DNA of 64,000 nt from Dialister hominis (GCF_007164725.1 NZ_AP019697.1:1709501-1773500), one strand, 5' to 3'; shown: positions 1 to 9,349, counted from the first letter of the stretch. Translations and numbers: made by a program. The notes: generated by a model not told the origin, from the sequence alone.

Positions 1-884
1 TTGCCATTAGCGTCCTTGCCAAATTCAAACCATTTATGTTCGATAATACGGGTCCATGGTGTTTCTCTGTCTGTATAGTTAACTGCGGCATTGCCCTGGA
101 AGTTTGGCTTATCCAGCACTTCGGTTTCAAAGCGAACACTTCTGTATTCCAACGGGCCCAGATTATAATTGAAGTAGGCATCTATCGGCCCGGTGTAAAC
201 CACCTTATCAGCCAGCTTATCCAGTTCTTCCTTGTTTTCCAGATAATCACAATTAAGCTTTACTGCGATTCCCTTAAGCATATTGGCAACCATATTGGTA
301 TATCCGCCCACAGGAATCCCCTGATACAGAGCGTTAAAATAGTTGTTATCAAACGTCAGACGAACTGGGAGACGCTTGATAATAAACGCCGGAAGTTCGG
401 TACAGGGACGCCCCCACTGCTTCTCCGTATAGCCTTTTATCAGTTTTTCGTAGATATCTGTCCCAACCAGGGAAATAGCCTGTTCTTCCAGATTCTTTGG
501 ATTTGTGATTCCAGCAGCTTTTCTCTGCCCTTCAATCTTAGCCGCTGCTTCGTCCGGAGTGACTACGCCCCACATTTTATTGAAGGTGTACATATTGAAA
601 GGAAGAGAATATAATTCGCCATGATAATTAGCTACCGGCGAGTTAGTGAATCGATTGAATTCTGCGAACTGATTTACATAATTCCATACTGTTCTATTGT
701 TGGTATGAAAAATATGGGCACCATATTTATGCACATGGATTCCTTCCACATCTTCTGTATATACATTACCGGCAATATGAGGCCGTTTGTCTACCACAAG
801 AACGGTTTTCCCAGCTTTTACTGCTTCATGGGCAAATACAGCTCCAAAAAGTCCTGCTCCAACAATCAGATAATCGTATTTCAC
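1..884 (-). CDS. glf: UDP-galactopyranose mutase, 3' end outside window
   Basis: Flavoenzyme that converts UDP-galactopyranose to UDP-galactofuranose, the donor for galactofuranose in surface polysaccharides. About 294 codons are present and the C-terminus lies beyond the left edge. The N-terminus carries the FAD-binding Rossmann motif (LIVGAGLFGAV) and the family block HKYGAHIFHTNN; further on are YTEKQWGR and the LPVRLTFDNNYFN region, all typical of Glf. The start is GTG at 884, with AAGGAT about 8 bases upstream. It is the last visible gene of the polysaccharide operon, 38 bases after galE, which fits galactose-nucleotide supply. The reading was made directly from the minus strand. Confidence 0.93.
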   Translation of the reverse strand, partial: MKYDYLIVGAGLFGAVFAHEAVKAGKTVLVVDKRPHIAGNVYTEDVEGIHVHKYGAHIFHTNNRTVWNYVNQFAEFNRFTNSPVANYHGELYSLPFNMYTFNKMWGVVTPDEAAAKIEGQRKAAGITNPKNLEEQAISLVGTDIYEKLIKGYTEKQWGRPCTELPAFIIKRLPVRLTFDNNYFNALYQGIPVGGYTNMVANMLKGIAVKLNCDYLENKEELDKLADKVVYTGPIDAYFNYNLGPLEYRSVRFETEVLDKPNFQGNAAVNYTDRETPWTRIIEHKWFEFGKDANG

Positions 885-922
885 GGATTATATCCTTTCT
901 ATGTACAACATTATTCCTACTA

Positions 923-1939
923 TTATTTTTTATATCCTTCTGGATTCTTAGACTGCCAGTTCCATGTATCCCGGCACATGTCTTCCAGAGTTCTTTCCGC
1001 ATGCCAGCCAAGTACATTCTGTGCCTTGGTTGAATCTGCCCAGAATTTCGGAAGATCTCCCGCTCTTCGTAGACCGATTTCGTACTTCACTTTAACCCCG
1101 GTAGCCTTTTCAAATGCATGAATGATATCGAGAACGCTGTAAGGAGTGCCTGTTCCCAGGTTAAACACTTCAACGCCCTTGTGGCTAGCTGCATATTCTA
1201 CTGCCTTTACATGGCCATTTGCCAGGTCCATCACATGAATATAGTCGCGAAGGCAGGTTCCATCTGGTGTGGGATAGTCTCCTCCAAACACCGTGAGATG
1301 GTCTCTTCTTCCCACCGCCACCTGAGCAATATAAGGCATCAGATTGTTGGGAATCCCCTGTGGATCTTCCCCAATCAGACCACTTTCATGGGCCCCAATT
1401 GGATTGAAATAACGGAGCAAAATGACGGATAATTTTGGATTCGCTTTAGCGGCATCTTCCAAGATTTGCTCCATCATAACCTTAGTCCACCCGTACGGGT
1501 TAGAACAGCTACCTCGATGCATGGTTTCCACATAAGGTGGTGTATTTTCTTCCCCGTACACCGTGGCTGAGGACGAGAATACAAACTGATTAACTCCTGC
1601 TTCTTCCATACACTCCAGAAGTGTCAGTGTGGTATCTATATTATTGCGATAATACTTCAGCGGAAGACGGACCGATTCCCCTACCGCCTTAAGACCTGCA
1701 AAATGAATGACACAGTCAATGTGATTTTTTGAAAAGATATGACGCATCTTTTCCTTATCCTTGACATCCGCTTCATAGGAGACTACTGACTTTCCTGTAA
1801 TCTTTTCTATTCTGCGGACAGCTTCCGGACTGCTGTTACTGTAATCATCCACAATTACCACCTGGTGACCAGCATTGAGCAATTCCACTGCGGTATGTGA
1901 ACCAATATATCCCGCACCACCGGCAAGTAATACATTCAT
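923..1939 (-). CDS. galE: UDP-glucose 4-epimerase
   Basis: NAD-dependent short-chain dehydrogenase/reductase that interconverts UDP-glucose and UDP-galactose in the cytoplasm. The 338-residue product has the usual length. It shows the NAD motif GGAGYIGS (residues 7-14), the Ser-rich FSSSATVYG strand and the catalytic Tyr149-x3-Lys153 (YGWTK). The first ATG at 1948 has almost no spacing from AAGGAG, so the ATG at 1939 is preferred. Located between galU and glf, it links UDP-glucose to UDP-galactofuranose, a coherent nucleotide-sugar route for the operon. Confidence 0.95.
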   Translation of the reverse strand: MNVLLAGGAGYIGSHTAVELLNAGHQVVIVDDYSNSSPEAVRRIEKITGKSVVSYEADVKDKEKMRHIFSKNHIDCVIHFAGLKAVGESVRLPLKYYRNNIDTTLTLLECMEEAGVNQFVFSSSATVYGEENTPPYVETMHRGSCSNPYGWTKVMMEQILEDAAKANPKLSVILLRYFNPIGAHESGLIGEDPQGIPNNLMPYIAQVAVGRRDHLTVFGGDYPTPDGTCLRDYIHVMDLANGHVKAVEYAASHKGVEVFNLGTGTPYSVLDIIHAFEKATGVKVKYEIGLRRAGDLPKFWADSTKAQNVLGWHAERTLEDMCRDTWNWQSKNPEGYKK

Positions 1940-1997
1940 TATGTTCATACTCCTTTACTCAAAATCACACTATCTTATTACCCATATTGGAATAATA

Positions 1998-2876
1998 TCA
2001 AGACAGATTTCTTACCACATCAGACAGATAATTTTTAAATGCCGGGCCCAGATCATCCCTGCGAAGTGCATATTCTACGGTAGCTTTAAGGAACCCCAGC
2101 TTATTACCTGTATCATAACGCTTGCCCTTGAAATTGTAAGCATATACATTGCTGTTGTGCGCCATAATCCTCAATGCATCAGTAAGCTGGATTTCTCCCC
2201 CTTTTCCTGGCTTTGTATGTTCCAGTATCTCAAATACATCCGGGGTAATGACATATCTTCCCAGAGCTGCCAGCCGGCTCGGTGCCTCTTCTATTTTAGG
2301 CTTTTCCACCATATCTTCTACAAGAACAAGGTCAGAGTTTTCCGTAAGATTCCCTTTTATGATTCCGTAGGAGGAAACCTGTTCTCTTTCAACCAGCTGA
2401 CAACCCACAATAGTGCCTCCGGTTTTTTCATATTGTTCAAGCAGCTGTCCCAGGGCCGGTGTATCATCTCCGTTATACACCAGGTCATCCCCCAGAATAA
2501 CTCCAAAAGGTTCCCCATCAGTAAAATCTTTAGCACAGAGTATAGCATCTCCCAATCCTCTCATGTGCTGCTGCCGAATATAATGTACTTTAATATTCGC
2601 TACTTTACGCACTTCGTCCAGTAATTCCATCTTGTTGTGCTCAAATAAATGCTGTTCAAGTTCCGGTGATGAATCAAAGTGATCTTCAATGGCACGTTTT
2701 GCATGTCCGCTGATTATCAGTATATCTTCAATTCCACTGTCTAATATTTCTTCCACTATATATTGAATTGTCGGTTTATCTACAATAGGAAGCATTTCCT
2801 TTGGCATGGCTTTTGTTTCTGGCAAAAAACGAGTTCCAAATCCTGCCGCTGGAATGACTGCTTTACGAATTTTCAA
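1998..2876 (-). CDS. galU: UTP-glucose-1-phosphate uridylyltransferase
   Basis: Makes UDP-glucose from UTP and glucose-1-phosphate. The 292-residue protein has the nucleotidyltransferase signature GTRFLPETKAMPKEML near the N-terminus, the Mg-binding GVILGDD region and VEKPKIEEAPS, all characteristic of bacterial GalU. The start codon is TTG at 2876 with AAGGATGG upstream; no better ATG exists in frame. It sits 23 bases downstream of the sugar-phosphate transferase gene and 58 bases upstream of galE in one minus-strand unit. Codon use is AT-richer than in the genes beyond 7.4 kb. Confidence 0.95.
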   Translation of the reverse strand: MKIRKAVIPAAGFGTRFLPETKAMPKEMLPIVDKPTIQYIVEEILDSGIEDILIISGHAKRAIEDHFDSSPELEQHLFEHNKMELLDEVRKVANIKVHYIRQQHMRGLGDAILCAKDFTDGEPFGVILGDDLVYNGDDTPALGQLLEQYEKTGGTIVGCQLVEREQVSSYGIIKGNLTENSDLVLVEDMVEKPKIEEAPSRLAALGRYVITPDVFEILEHTKPGKGGEIQLTDALRIMAHNSNVYAYNFKGKRYDTGNKLGFLKATVEYALRRDDLGPAFKNYLSDVVRNLS

Positions 2877-2899
2877 TTTTTATCCATCCTTATATCTGA

Positions 2900-4357
2900 T
2901 TAATAAGCACCACGGCTGTGAATTACTGCGAACAATGTGCGCCAGATGAGAATGATATCAAGCCATACACTCCAGTTATGAACGTACCACATATCCATGG
3001 CCACGCGCTCAGGATATGTGGTATCACTTCGACCACTCACCTGCCAGAGGCCTGTGATTCCAGGGAGTACCATGTAGTATTCTTTAATATACTGTTCATA
3101 CCTAGGCACTTCTTTCTGTACAATCGGACGGGGACCTACCAGGGACATTTCCCCCTTCAGTACATTGAGAAGCTGCGGAAGTTCATCAAGACTGGTCTTT
3201 CGAAGAAAAGCACCACTTTTCGTAATACGTGGATCATTTTTCAGTTTAAAATCCCGTTCCCATTCTTCTTTTGCCTTTGGATCTGTGGCCAGAAGTTTTT
3301 CCAGTCGTTCTTTCGAATCTACGACCATAGAGCGGAATTTGTAGCAGTCGAATTCTTTTCCATCCTTGCCCACCCGACGCTGTTTATAGATTGCCGGTCC
3401 TTGCGAATCCGTTTTTATCCATACACAAATTCCAAGAAATAATGGGAGCAGGAATAAACCTCCACTAAGCGTCAGAACAACATCAAATATCCGCTTAATA
3501 ATCTGATTCAGCCGAAACGCCAAATTATTTTTAATATTTAAGAGCATAATCCGGGTGTCAAAGAAAGATTCCACTTCCACATTTGACATCGGTACGCCTA
3601 CCAGATTTGGAACTACGCTTACATAGGGAACCAGTGTCTGTGCCCGATAGAGGAGATGATTCATCTGGTCCTGTGGAAGTCCCGGTGCTGTGATGATTAT
3701 ATCCTGAATCCCGGTTTCAGCAATTACCTTTTCCAGATCATTAAAACCTCCAAGAATCGGATATACATCGGCATAGCGGGAAGATGGTTCAAAGTCCTCA
3801 AGGAATCCTCCTACCCGATAGTTGATGAATACGTTACTCTTCCCTTCATCAATCGCCGCATCTGCCGTCTTTCCGGCACCTACTACCAGAACAGGAATCT
3901 GAAGTCCTGGCATCTTACGGATACATAAGGCGGTAATATATTTTTCAACTACCAGGAACAGGTAGACGATGACCGCAAAAAGCCCTACATACAGACGGGA
4001 TACCTGTCCAGACACCTGGGTAAGGAACATGAGGATGATGGAAAATGCAATAGCCCCCAGGCAGGCTTTAAACAGTTTTTCCAACATCTGTGCACTGGTA
4101 TAATGTTTGGAATATATTCCGGCAAATGCCAGCGCCAGAAGGAATACGGCAGGTGTCACTATATAGATGTATATGGAGTTTACCTGAAATATATTGCCCA
4201 TCAGCAAATTTCTGGTATGGAAGGCTATCCATTCAGCCAATAAAATTCCCACATAATCTCCGCAAAGATATATGGCTTTGCTTATAAGACGAATCAGAGA
4301 AGCACTGCGAGGCTTCTTTTTCTGTTTTCTTCCTGCATGGTTAATCCACTGCTGCAT
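2900..4357 (-). CDS. polyprenyl-phosphate sugar-1-phosphate transferase (WbaP/CpsE-like)
   Basis: Membrane enzyme that starts a polysaccharide repeat unit by moving a sugar-1-phosphate from a UDP-sugar to undecaprenyl phosphate. The 485 residues fall into an N-terminal block of hydrophobic segments (about 25-150), a central Rossmann-like domain (about 160-260, with VLVVGAGKTAD) and the C-terminal bacterial sugar transferase domain with KRIFDV, YKQRRVGKDG, DELPQLLNVLKGEMSLVGPRP(split here: SLVGPRP) and PGITGLWQVSGRSD. The ATG at 4357 is chosen because GGAGG lies just upstream, inside the longer frame. The sugar (galactose or glucose) cannot be told from sequence. Confidence 0.9.
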   Translation of the reverse strand: MQQWINHAGRKQKKKPRSASLIRLISKAIYLCGDYVGILLAEWIAFHTRNLLMGNIFQVNSIYIYIVTPAVFLLALAFAGIYSKHYTSAQMLEKLFKACLGAIAFSIILMFLTQVSGQVSRLYVGLFAVIVYLFLVVEKYITALCIRKMPGLQIPVLVVGAGKTADAAIDEGKSNVFINYRVGGFLEDFEPSSRYADVYPILGGFNDLEKVIAETGIQDIIITAPGLPQDQMNHLLYRAQTLVPYVSVVPNLVGVPMSNVEVESFFDTRIMLLNIKNNLAFRLNQIIKRIFDVVLTLSGGLFLLPLFLGICVWIKTDSQGPAIYKQRRVGKDGKEFDCYKFRSMVVDSKERLEKLLATDPKAKEEWERDFKLKNDPRITKSGAFLRKTSLDELPQLLNVLKGEMSLVGPRPIVQKEVPRYEQYIKEYYMVLPGITGLWQVSGRSDTTYPERVAMDMWYVHNWSVWLDIILIWRTLFAVIHSRGAY

Positions 4358-4371
4358 GCTTTCCTCCATTG

Positions 4372-5559
4372 TTAACTAGATATACAAATTTCGACATTCT
4401 CGTTATAGTCAAATAGGTATCCCCTTTCTTTAAATTGGAGATACCTATTTCGGTTCGTATTGCTTTCCAGCATATGGTCGAGTATCTGGACGATTTCGAG
4501 TGCGCTGTCCTTTTTATCATTGCCACAGGCAAGTGCCATTTGCTTGAGTTTATCTTCATTTTTCAGCAGACCGTCGACTGTGTCCGCCAGTTCATTTTTC
4601 CTAATCCAGACGGCACATCCCTGTTCTTCCAGATGCTGGGCGTTTGCCCGTTCCTGTCCGGGAAGGGCGTTGACCAAAACCATAGGCAGATTCATGGTCA
4701 GCGCTTCTGTACAGGTGAGCGCACCAGGTTTGGTGACGATGAGTTCACTCTTACTCATCATTTCTGCCACTTTATTGGTATAGCTGTGCAGATCCACCGG
4801 ATGCCGGAGGCTTGACCGGATAGATGCCACTTCTTCATATAGATTGATATTCTGTCCCGTAGCAATAATAAACTGGCTCACGGAATCAACCTTGTCCAGA
4901 CGTAGAAGAGTATCTGTAATATTTCCGAGTCCCAGGCCCCCACCCATGATGAGTACGGTCCTTTTTTCTTTAGGACTTGGATTTTTCAGTTCTTCATAGA
5001 AGGATTTGCGAACTGGGATTCCCGTGGTGTGAATAATATTTCTCGGCACATTATGGGCTTCCAGTTTACGCGCCACATCCTCGGAAGGGACGCAGTACAC
5101 ATCCAGATGTTTGTACACCCAGAGCTGATGAATATCAAAGTCGGTAATGACTCCGAGAAGAGGGGTATTAATGTCCCCTTCCTTCTTCAGCAGATTGGCT
5201 GCACAGGCCGGAAATGGATGGGTAAACAACAGGGCATCCGGTTTCAAGACGGTAATCAGCCTCTTCATCCGCTTTCGGAAACTCCAGGAAAGAAGACTCT
5301 GAAACGTTGCTCCTAAATGCCTGTTCTGTGAATTGCTATATAGACTATCGTACATTTCAGGGAATATACGAATCATTTTCAGGTAAGATTCTTTTAAGAC
5401 GTGATCAATGGAAAGAACATCCCTGGACAGAAAATCCAGCACGCGAACCGCATCATCGGGATGAACCTGTTTGATGGTCTCCGCAATAGCCCGAGCCGCC
5501 TGAGAATGCCCCTCTCCAATAGAAGCCGTCATGATGAAAAATTCACGTTTCTTCTGCAT
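4372..5559 (-). CDS. MGDG synthase/MurG-type (GT28) glycosyltransferase
   Basis: Predicted glycosyltransferase of the GT-B fold related to diacylglycerol glycosyltransferases. The 395 residues include the N-terminal MTASIGEGHSQAARAI block typical of the MGDG-synthase N domain, a FTHPFPA region, IMGGGLGLG at the domain junction and VTKPGALTCTEAL followed by PGQERAN in the C-terminal UDP-sugar domain. AGGAGA sits 4 bases before the ATG at 5559. It is the first gene of the polysaccharide operon, 14 bases before the sugar-phosphate transferase. The acceptor could be a lipid or a polyprenyl-linked sugar; sequence alone does not decide. Confidence 0.8.
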   Translation of the reverse strand: MQKKREFFIMTASIGEGHSQAARAIAETIKQVHPDDAVRVLDFLSRDVLSIDHVLKESYLKMIRIFPEMYDSLYSNSQNRHLGATFQSLLSWSFRKRMKRLITVLKPDALLFTHPFPACAANLLKKEGDINTPLLGVITDFDIHQLWVYKHLDVYCVPSEDVARKLEAHNVPRNIIHTTGIPVRKSFYEELKNPSPKEKRTVLIMGGGLGLGNITDTLLRLDKVDSVSQFIIATGQNINLYEEVASIRSSLRHPVDLHSYTNKVAEMMSKSELIVTKPGALTCTEALTMNLPMVLVNALPGQERANAQHLEEQGCAVWIRKNELADTVDGLLKNEDKLKQMALACGNDKKDSALEIVQILDHMLESNTNRNRYLQFKERGYLFDYNENVEICISS

Positions 5560-5612
5560 TTTTCTCCTCATATACATTTATATATTTTAGCATAAAAGTA
5601 AGACTCTGTGCA
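5560..5612 (-). promoter_or_regulatory. probable promoter of the polysaccharide operon
   Basis: On the minus strand an extended -10-like sequence TGCTAAAAT lies just upstream of the first gene (about 5585-5593). No good -35 hexamer is visible. This is a weak, position-based call. Confidence 0.3.
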
Positions 5613-5887
5613 GGAGAAGATGAGCGGAGTTCAAGGTCGGTGCAAATTCTTAAAAAATTTGCAGGTCGGCAAGAATTTATACTCTAAAAATTGTCGTGCT
5701 GCCATTTATCAAGCTTTTTAGCAGACCGGGCTTCCTTTTGTAAAAATCAAGGATTTGAAGTTAGAAATGGCAAACCATTGTCATTTCTCTGCAAGCCTTC
5801 GGCTCGGGACAGCAAAATCTTCCATTGGAAGATTTCGAGGGAAAAATTCTGCGAATAGCTTTTTATAAATTCCCCTCATCATCTCCC
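5613..5887. repeat. MITE-like non-coding element with inverted termini and serial hairpins
   Basis: This gene-free stretch begins at 5613 with GGAGAAGATGAGCGGAGTT and ends at 5887 with the complement of GGAGATGATGAGGGGAATT, 16 of 19 positions matching as terminal inverted repeats. Between them are several hairpins in series: GCAAATT/AATTTGC near 5643-5662, AAATGGCAA/TTGTCATTT near 5766-5787, a GCCTTCGGC tetraloop near 5797, and AAATCTTCC/GGAAGATTT near 5816-5835. No open frame of note is present. It could be a miniature transposable element or a structured RNA; no target duplication was confirmed. Confidence 0.45.
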
Positions 5888-5940
5888 AAAACATTTCATT
5901 TTGTTCAGTTCCTGAATAAGATTGATCTTAGCATTTATTT

Positions 5941-7402
5941 GGTTCTTCACGCTTTTTTGTGGGATAAAAATAATAACATATAAAATTGGCATTGAAAAAG
6001 AGCATTATCTACTCCAAAATGTAAGTTGCCTAAAACTACGCGCGGAGGTCGAATAATGCTCTTTTATTACCATAATGAAATCACTTTTAATTGTCAATAT
6101 TATCGTACAGAAAATATCACTAACCATCCAAATCCTCATTGCCATACCCGAGTTACCAGTCTACGGACTGCCAGAGATTTTTCCTGTCCGCACTGTCACT
6201 CCCGTATGTATAGTTATGGGGCTTTTTCTGTACTCATCAAGGATTTTCCAGATCTTCCTAAGCAAAAGAAGTATATAGAGTTCTCGGGGCACAGATTCCG
6301 CTGCACATCCTGCGGGGAGACCATAACGGAAGATATCCCCTGCCAATGCCCTTTCACACGCGTTACTTGGGATATGGCCTTGTGGATTATCCATCTGCTT
6401 AAGTGTCATACATCCATTTCTGCCATTTCGGCCATGCTCTCTGTACATTGGAGTACCATACAGAAAATATAAAAGCATATCATGGATAAGGCGTTGGCTG
6501 CCTTTGAAACCTGCCTGAAGAAAAGTAACTATTGCCCACGGTATTTGGCCGTAGATGAGTTCGCTATCCATAAGGGCCATCGCTATGCCACCTGCGTTAT
6601 GGATTTGGAAACGGGATTCATCTTGTGGGCCGGCCTGGGCCGCTCCATGGCAGATTTTGAGCACTTCTTTAAGAGCATTGACCTTTCGCTTCTTTCCAGG
6701 CTAAAAGCGGTGGCCATGGATATGAACGCATCCTTTAACAGGCTGTTCCAGAAATATTGTCCGAAGGTCCCCATCGTTTATGACCGGTACCATATGCAGG
6801 CACAGTTTGGGCGTGATGTTATGGGAGCCGTGCGCCTGGAGGAAGCACAAAAGCATAGGCAGGAAGCAGAAGCATTAAAGGAATATACGAAAGAAACTAA
6901 TAATCCAGAGCTCCAGAAGATGGCCAGGGAAAAGAGCCATGAAGAAAGGAAGCTTTATACCGAATTGAAGAAATCCCGATGGATACTGTTAAAGAAGGAC
7001 GACCACCTGAATGAAAGGCAGAAAACTCATCTGTTGGATATCCTGAGCGAGCATAGGGATTTGGCGATTTGTTATGCCATGAAGCAGGAGATGACTCGTC
7101 TGTTCACATTGACTGACTATGAAGAAGCTCTCGCCGGATGGACAAAATGGATTCAGGCTGGACTGGAGAGCGGGATTCCTGCCCTGGTAAAGTTTGCCCG
7201 GCAAAAGCAGAAGCGAATCAAGGGACTGGCTGCTCATGCCCTGTATCCTATCAATACGGGGAAGCTTGAAGGATTCAATAATAAGATCAAGGTACTAAAA
7301 AGAATCGGATATGGGTACCGAAACATGGATTATTTCTTTACCCTTATCCGATTCCATTCTTTACCTAAAAATTATTCATCCCTCAAATTTCCGTGAAGAG
7401 CC
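5941..7402 (+). mobile_element. ISL3-family insertion sequence
   Basis: The element is bounded by imperfect terminal inverted repeats: left 5941 onwards GGTTCTTCACGCTTTTTTG, right end (complement from 7402) GGCTCTTCACGGAAATTTG. These match the GGCTCTTC termini usual for ISL3. The 8 bases outside each end are ATTTATTT (5933-5940) and ATTTATCA (7403-7410), which agree at 6 of 8 and may be a decayed target duplication. It carries a single transposase frame broken by a stop codon. It lies between the polysaccharide operon and the hydrolase genes. Confidence 0.85.
6056..7396 (+). pseudogene. ISL3 transposase interrupted by an in-frame TAA
   Basis: The frame from ATG 6056 (GGAGG upstream) to 7396 encodes an ISL3 DDE transposase of normal length (about 446 codons) except for TAA at 6470-6472. 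Upstream of the stop are zinc-finger cysteine pairs (CPHCHSRM, CTSCGE) and a helix-turn-helix; downstream, in the same frame, follow YLAVDEFAIHKGH, VAMDMNASF and YDRYHM with the catalytic acidic residues, and NTGKLEGFNNKIK near the C-terminus. The second part can begin at ATG 6482. A single nonsense change is the simplest reading, so the element is probably unable to move by itself. Confidence 0.85.
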
Positions 7403-7412
7403 ATTTATCAAT

Positions 7413-8366
7413 TCACTTTTCAGTCTGTTTTGGCTGGGTCGTTTCCGGGTTCCTTACTTCTGCGTTGTCCCATGCGGGGTTCCTCAGGATTTCGGGGGCT
7501 TTGCCTGTGAAGACTCTTTTGGCGTAGATGTCGTCATCGAGCTGCCATCTGAGCCAGGCGGTGATGTAGGCGTCGGCGGCGGTCTGGATGTCCAGGTGGT
7601 CTGCGTCTTTTCTTCTTCCCAAGGCGGCTGTCTTTGACTGGATTTTGCTGTAGTTTTCCTTCATTTCATCGAGCGGTGTGATAAGTTTCCTGTCAAGGAT
7701 GCCTGTGCCGGCTGCCATGAAGACGGGGATAGTGACTTTGGACGGGTCGTAGATCCAGACGGGCAGGTGGAGTTTTTCTCCGATGGATTCCGTGACGCCT
7801 GAAACGGTGACCATGGTCTTGAATTTATCGCCGTCTTTCCCTTCAAGTGTATTGTAAGCACCGGCACCTCCCTGAGAGTAGCCTACGATGCCGATTTCCT
7901 TTTCATCGATCTGATGATAAAGAGGGCTTTTGGAATCCTGATTGGCCGCAAGGGCCTGATCGAGTGTCCATTCGGCAGAGAAGCCCGTCGCTGTCTGCGC
8001 ATCCGTATTTCCTGCCACGACGAAGCCCCAGGAGGCGAGATGCCTGAAGATGGGTTCGTCCTTGTCGCAGGATCCGCCGGTGCCGTTCAGGGTGATGACG
8101 AGGGGTCGGGGCCTTTCGCGCCCTGCCTGCTGCACGGGATACCAGACTTTGTACTTGTAATTTCCATATTTCGCTTCACCGTCAGAGAGGACGACGGACT
8201 TCACCTCGTAGGGCCCGTGCCAGCGGTAGCGCTGCTCGATTTTCCCCGGGTCGTTGTACTTCATGGTGTAATCGGGGTCGATTTCGTAGGCCGCCATGGC
8301 AGGCGTGAGATAGAGTGAAGCGGCGAGACAAATGCCCGCCGCCAGAATTTTCTTTATATGTTTCAT
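7413..8366 (-). CDS. secreted alpha/beta hydrolase (dienelactone hydrolase/chlorophyllase-like)
   Basis: Predicted exported serine hydrolase of 317 residues. A signal peptide (basic start, hydrophobic core, cleavage after TPAMA near residue 25) precedes the domain. The nucleophile elbow is GYSQG with Ser164; LNGTGGSC probably forms the oxyanion region, and DADHL supplies a candidate catalytic His. The substrate is not known; distant relatives cleave carboxylic esters. The ATG overlaps the stop of the upstream paralogue by 4 bases, so the two are translationally coupled at the end of the queuosine operon. Confidence 0.75.
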   Translation of the reverse strand: MKHIKKILAAGICLAASLYLTPAMAAYEIDPDYTMKYNDPGKIEQRYRWHGPYEVKSVVLSDGEAKYGNYKYKVWYPVQQAGRERPRPLVITLNGTGGSCDKDEPIFRHLASWGFVVAGNTDAQTATGFSAEWTLDQALAANQDSKSPLYHQIDEKEIGIVGYSQGGAGAYNTLEGKDGDKFKTMVTVSGVTESIGEKLHLPVWIYDPSKVTIPVFMAAGTGILDRKLITPLDEMKENYSKIQSKTAALGRRKDADHLDIQTAADAYITAWLRWQLDDDIYAKRVFTGKAPEILRNPAWDNAEVRNPETTQPKQTEK

Positions 8367-9325
8367 TCGTTTCCTTCCAAGGGAATTCCCTTGATGCTTT
8401 TATCTGTCCAGCCTGCATTCTTCATGAATTCACCGTCTTTTCCAAAGATGGAGGCTGCTTTTTCATCGCCAGAAAGGATCATGCGGAACCATGCTGTCAT
8501 GTATGCGTCGGCGCGTGTCATGACGCGGAGGTGGTCCTCGCCTTTCATGCGTCCGATGACGGCCGGTCCTTTTACGGCCTGATAAATGCCTTCCATGTCT
8601 TCCTTAGGAGCGAGAATGCCATTTTCGATGCCGTCTCCGCCTGAGGCGATGAATACGGGAACCGTAATCTGGGACGGGTCGTATGACCATGCAGCAGCTT
8701 TTGCTTTCTCGATGAAGGAAAGCGTCATGGGGCTTGCCAGGTACAGCGCACTGTAATGGTCCTTGTTCTTCGAGATGGTCGCCTGACGGATAGCGCCGGC
8801 GCCTCCCTGGAAGTAGCCGATGCCTCCGATGTGATCCAGATCGATGCGGTCATGGAAAAGGCTTCCCTGCTTTTCGTTTTCAGAGAGCATTTTCTCGAGC
8901 GTCTTGGCCGCTGTTTCGCCGCTTCCCGAGTTCAGTGCATCGTTGCCGGCTGCAATGAAGCCCCAGGAGGCAAGGTGCTGGAGAATCGCGATAAAAGAGG
9001 TGCAGGAGAATTCCATGCCATTGGAAATGATGAGAAGCGGGTATTTCTTCCCTTCTTCCATGGATGCAGGGTACCAGACGTGAATGTTCTGGACGCCTTT
9101 GGGATCGGTATTTCCTGTCTTGAAGATTTTCTCTTCGACCTTTTCAGGACCGTCCGCCGCATATTCCATTTCGAGGGCGCCGCGGTTTCTGCTGCCGCGT
9201 CCATAGCCCGGGTGCACCGGGGTCTTCATTTCATTAGCATAGGCGTAGTCACAGAAGAGCGCAGCCGATGCGCGTCCGGAGACGAGCTTGACGGCGCGCG
9301 CGGTGAATTTCTTGAAAATATCCAT
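8363..9325 (-). CDS. alpha/beta hydrolase paralogue lacking the catalytic serine
   Basis: A 320-residue tandem paralogue of the next gene: both share HLASWGF, GGAGA after the elbow, SYDPSQ/YDPSKVTIPVF-like strands and the DHL His region. Here the elbow reads GYFQG, with Phe172 (TTC, 8810-8812) where the partner has Ser, so a normal serine-hydrolase mechanism is not possible. A single C-to-T change from TCC would explain it. No other damage is visible and the frame is intact, so it may be a binding protein, a recent loss or a base-call error. It starts 24 bases after folE; AAAGGA precedes the ATG. Confidence 0.75.
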   Translation of the reverse strand: MDIFKKFTARAVKLVSGRASAALFCDYAYANEMKTPVHPGYGRGSRNRGALEMEYAADGPEKVEEKIFKTGNTDPKGVQNIHVWYPASMEEGKKYPLLIISNGMEFSCTSFIAILQHLASWGFIAAGNDALNSGSGETAAKTLEKMLSENEKQGSLFHDRIDLDHIGGIGYFQGGAGAIRQATISKNKDHYSALYLASPMTLSFIEKAKAAAWSYDPSQITVPVFIASGGDGIENGILAPKEDMEGIYQAVKGPAVIGRMKGEDHLRVMTRADAYMTAWFRMILSGDEKAASIFGKDGEFMKNAGWTDKSIKGIPLEGNE

Positions 9326-9349
9326 AGTCGTCCTTTCCCGGTATGTCCG

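Noticed and set aside
36-1121. Plus-strand open frames of 192 and 166 residues over the left edge
   Set aside because: They are opposite glf and galE, which have clear family motifs; the plus-strand products show no recognisable domain.
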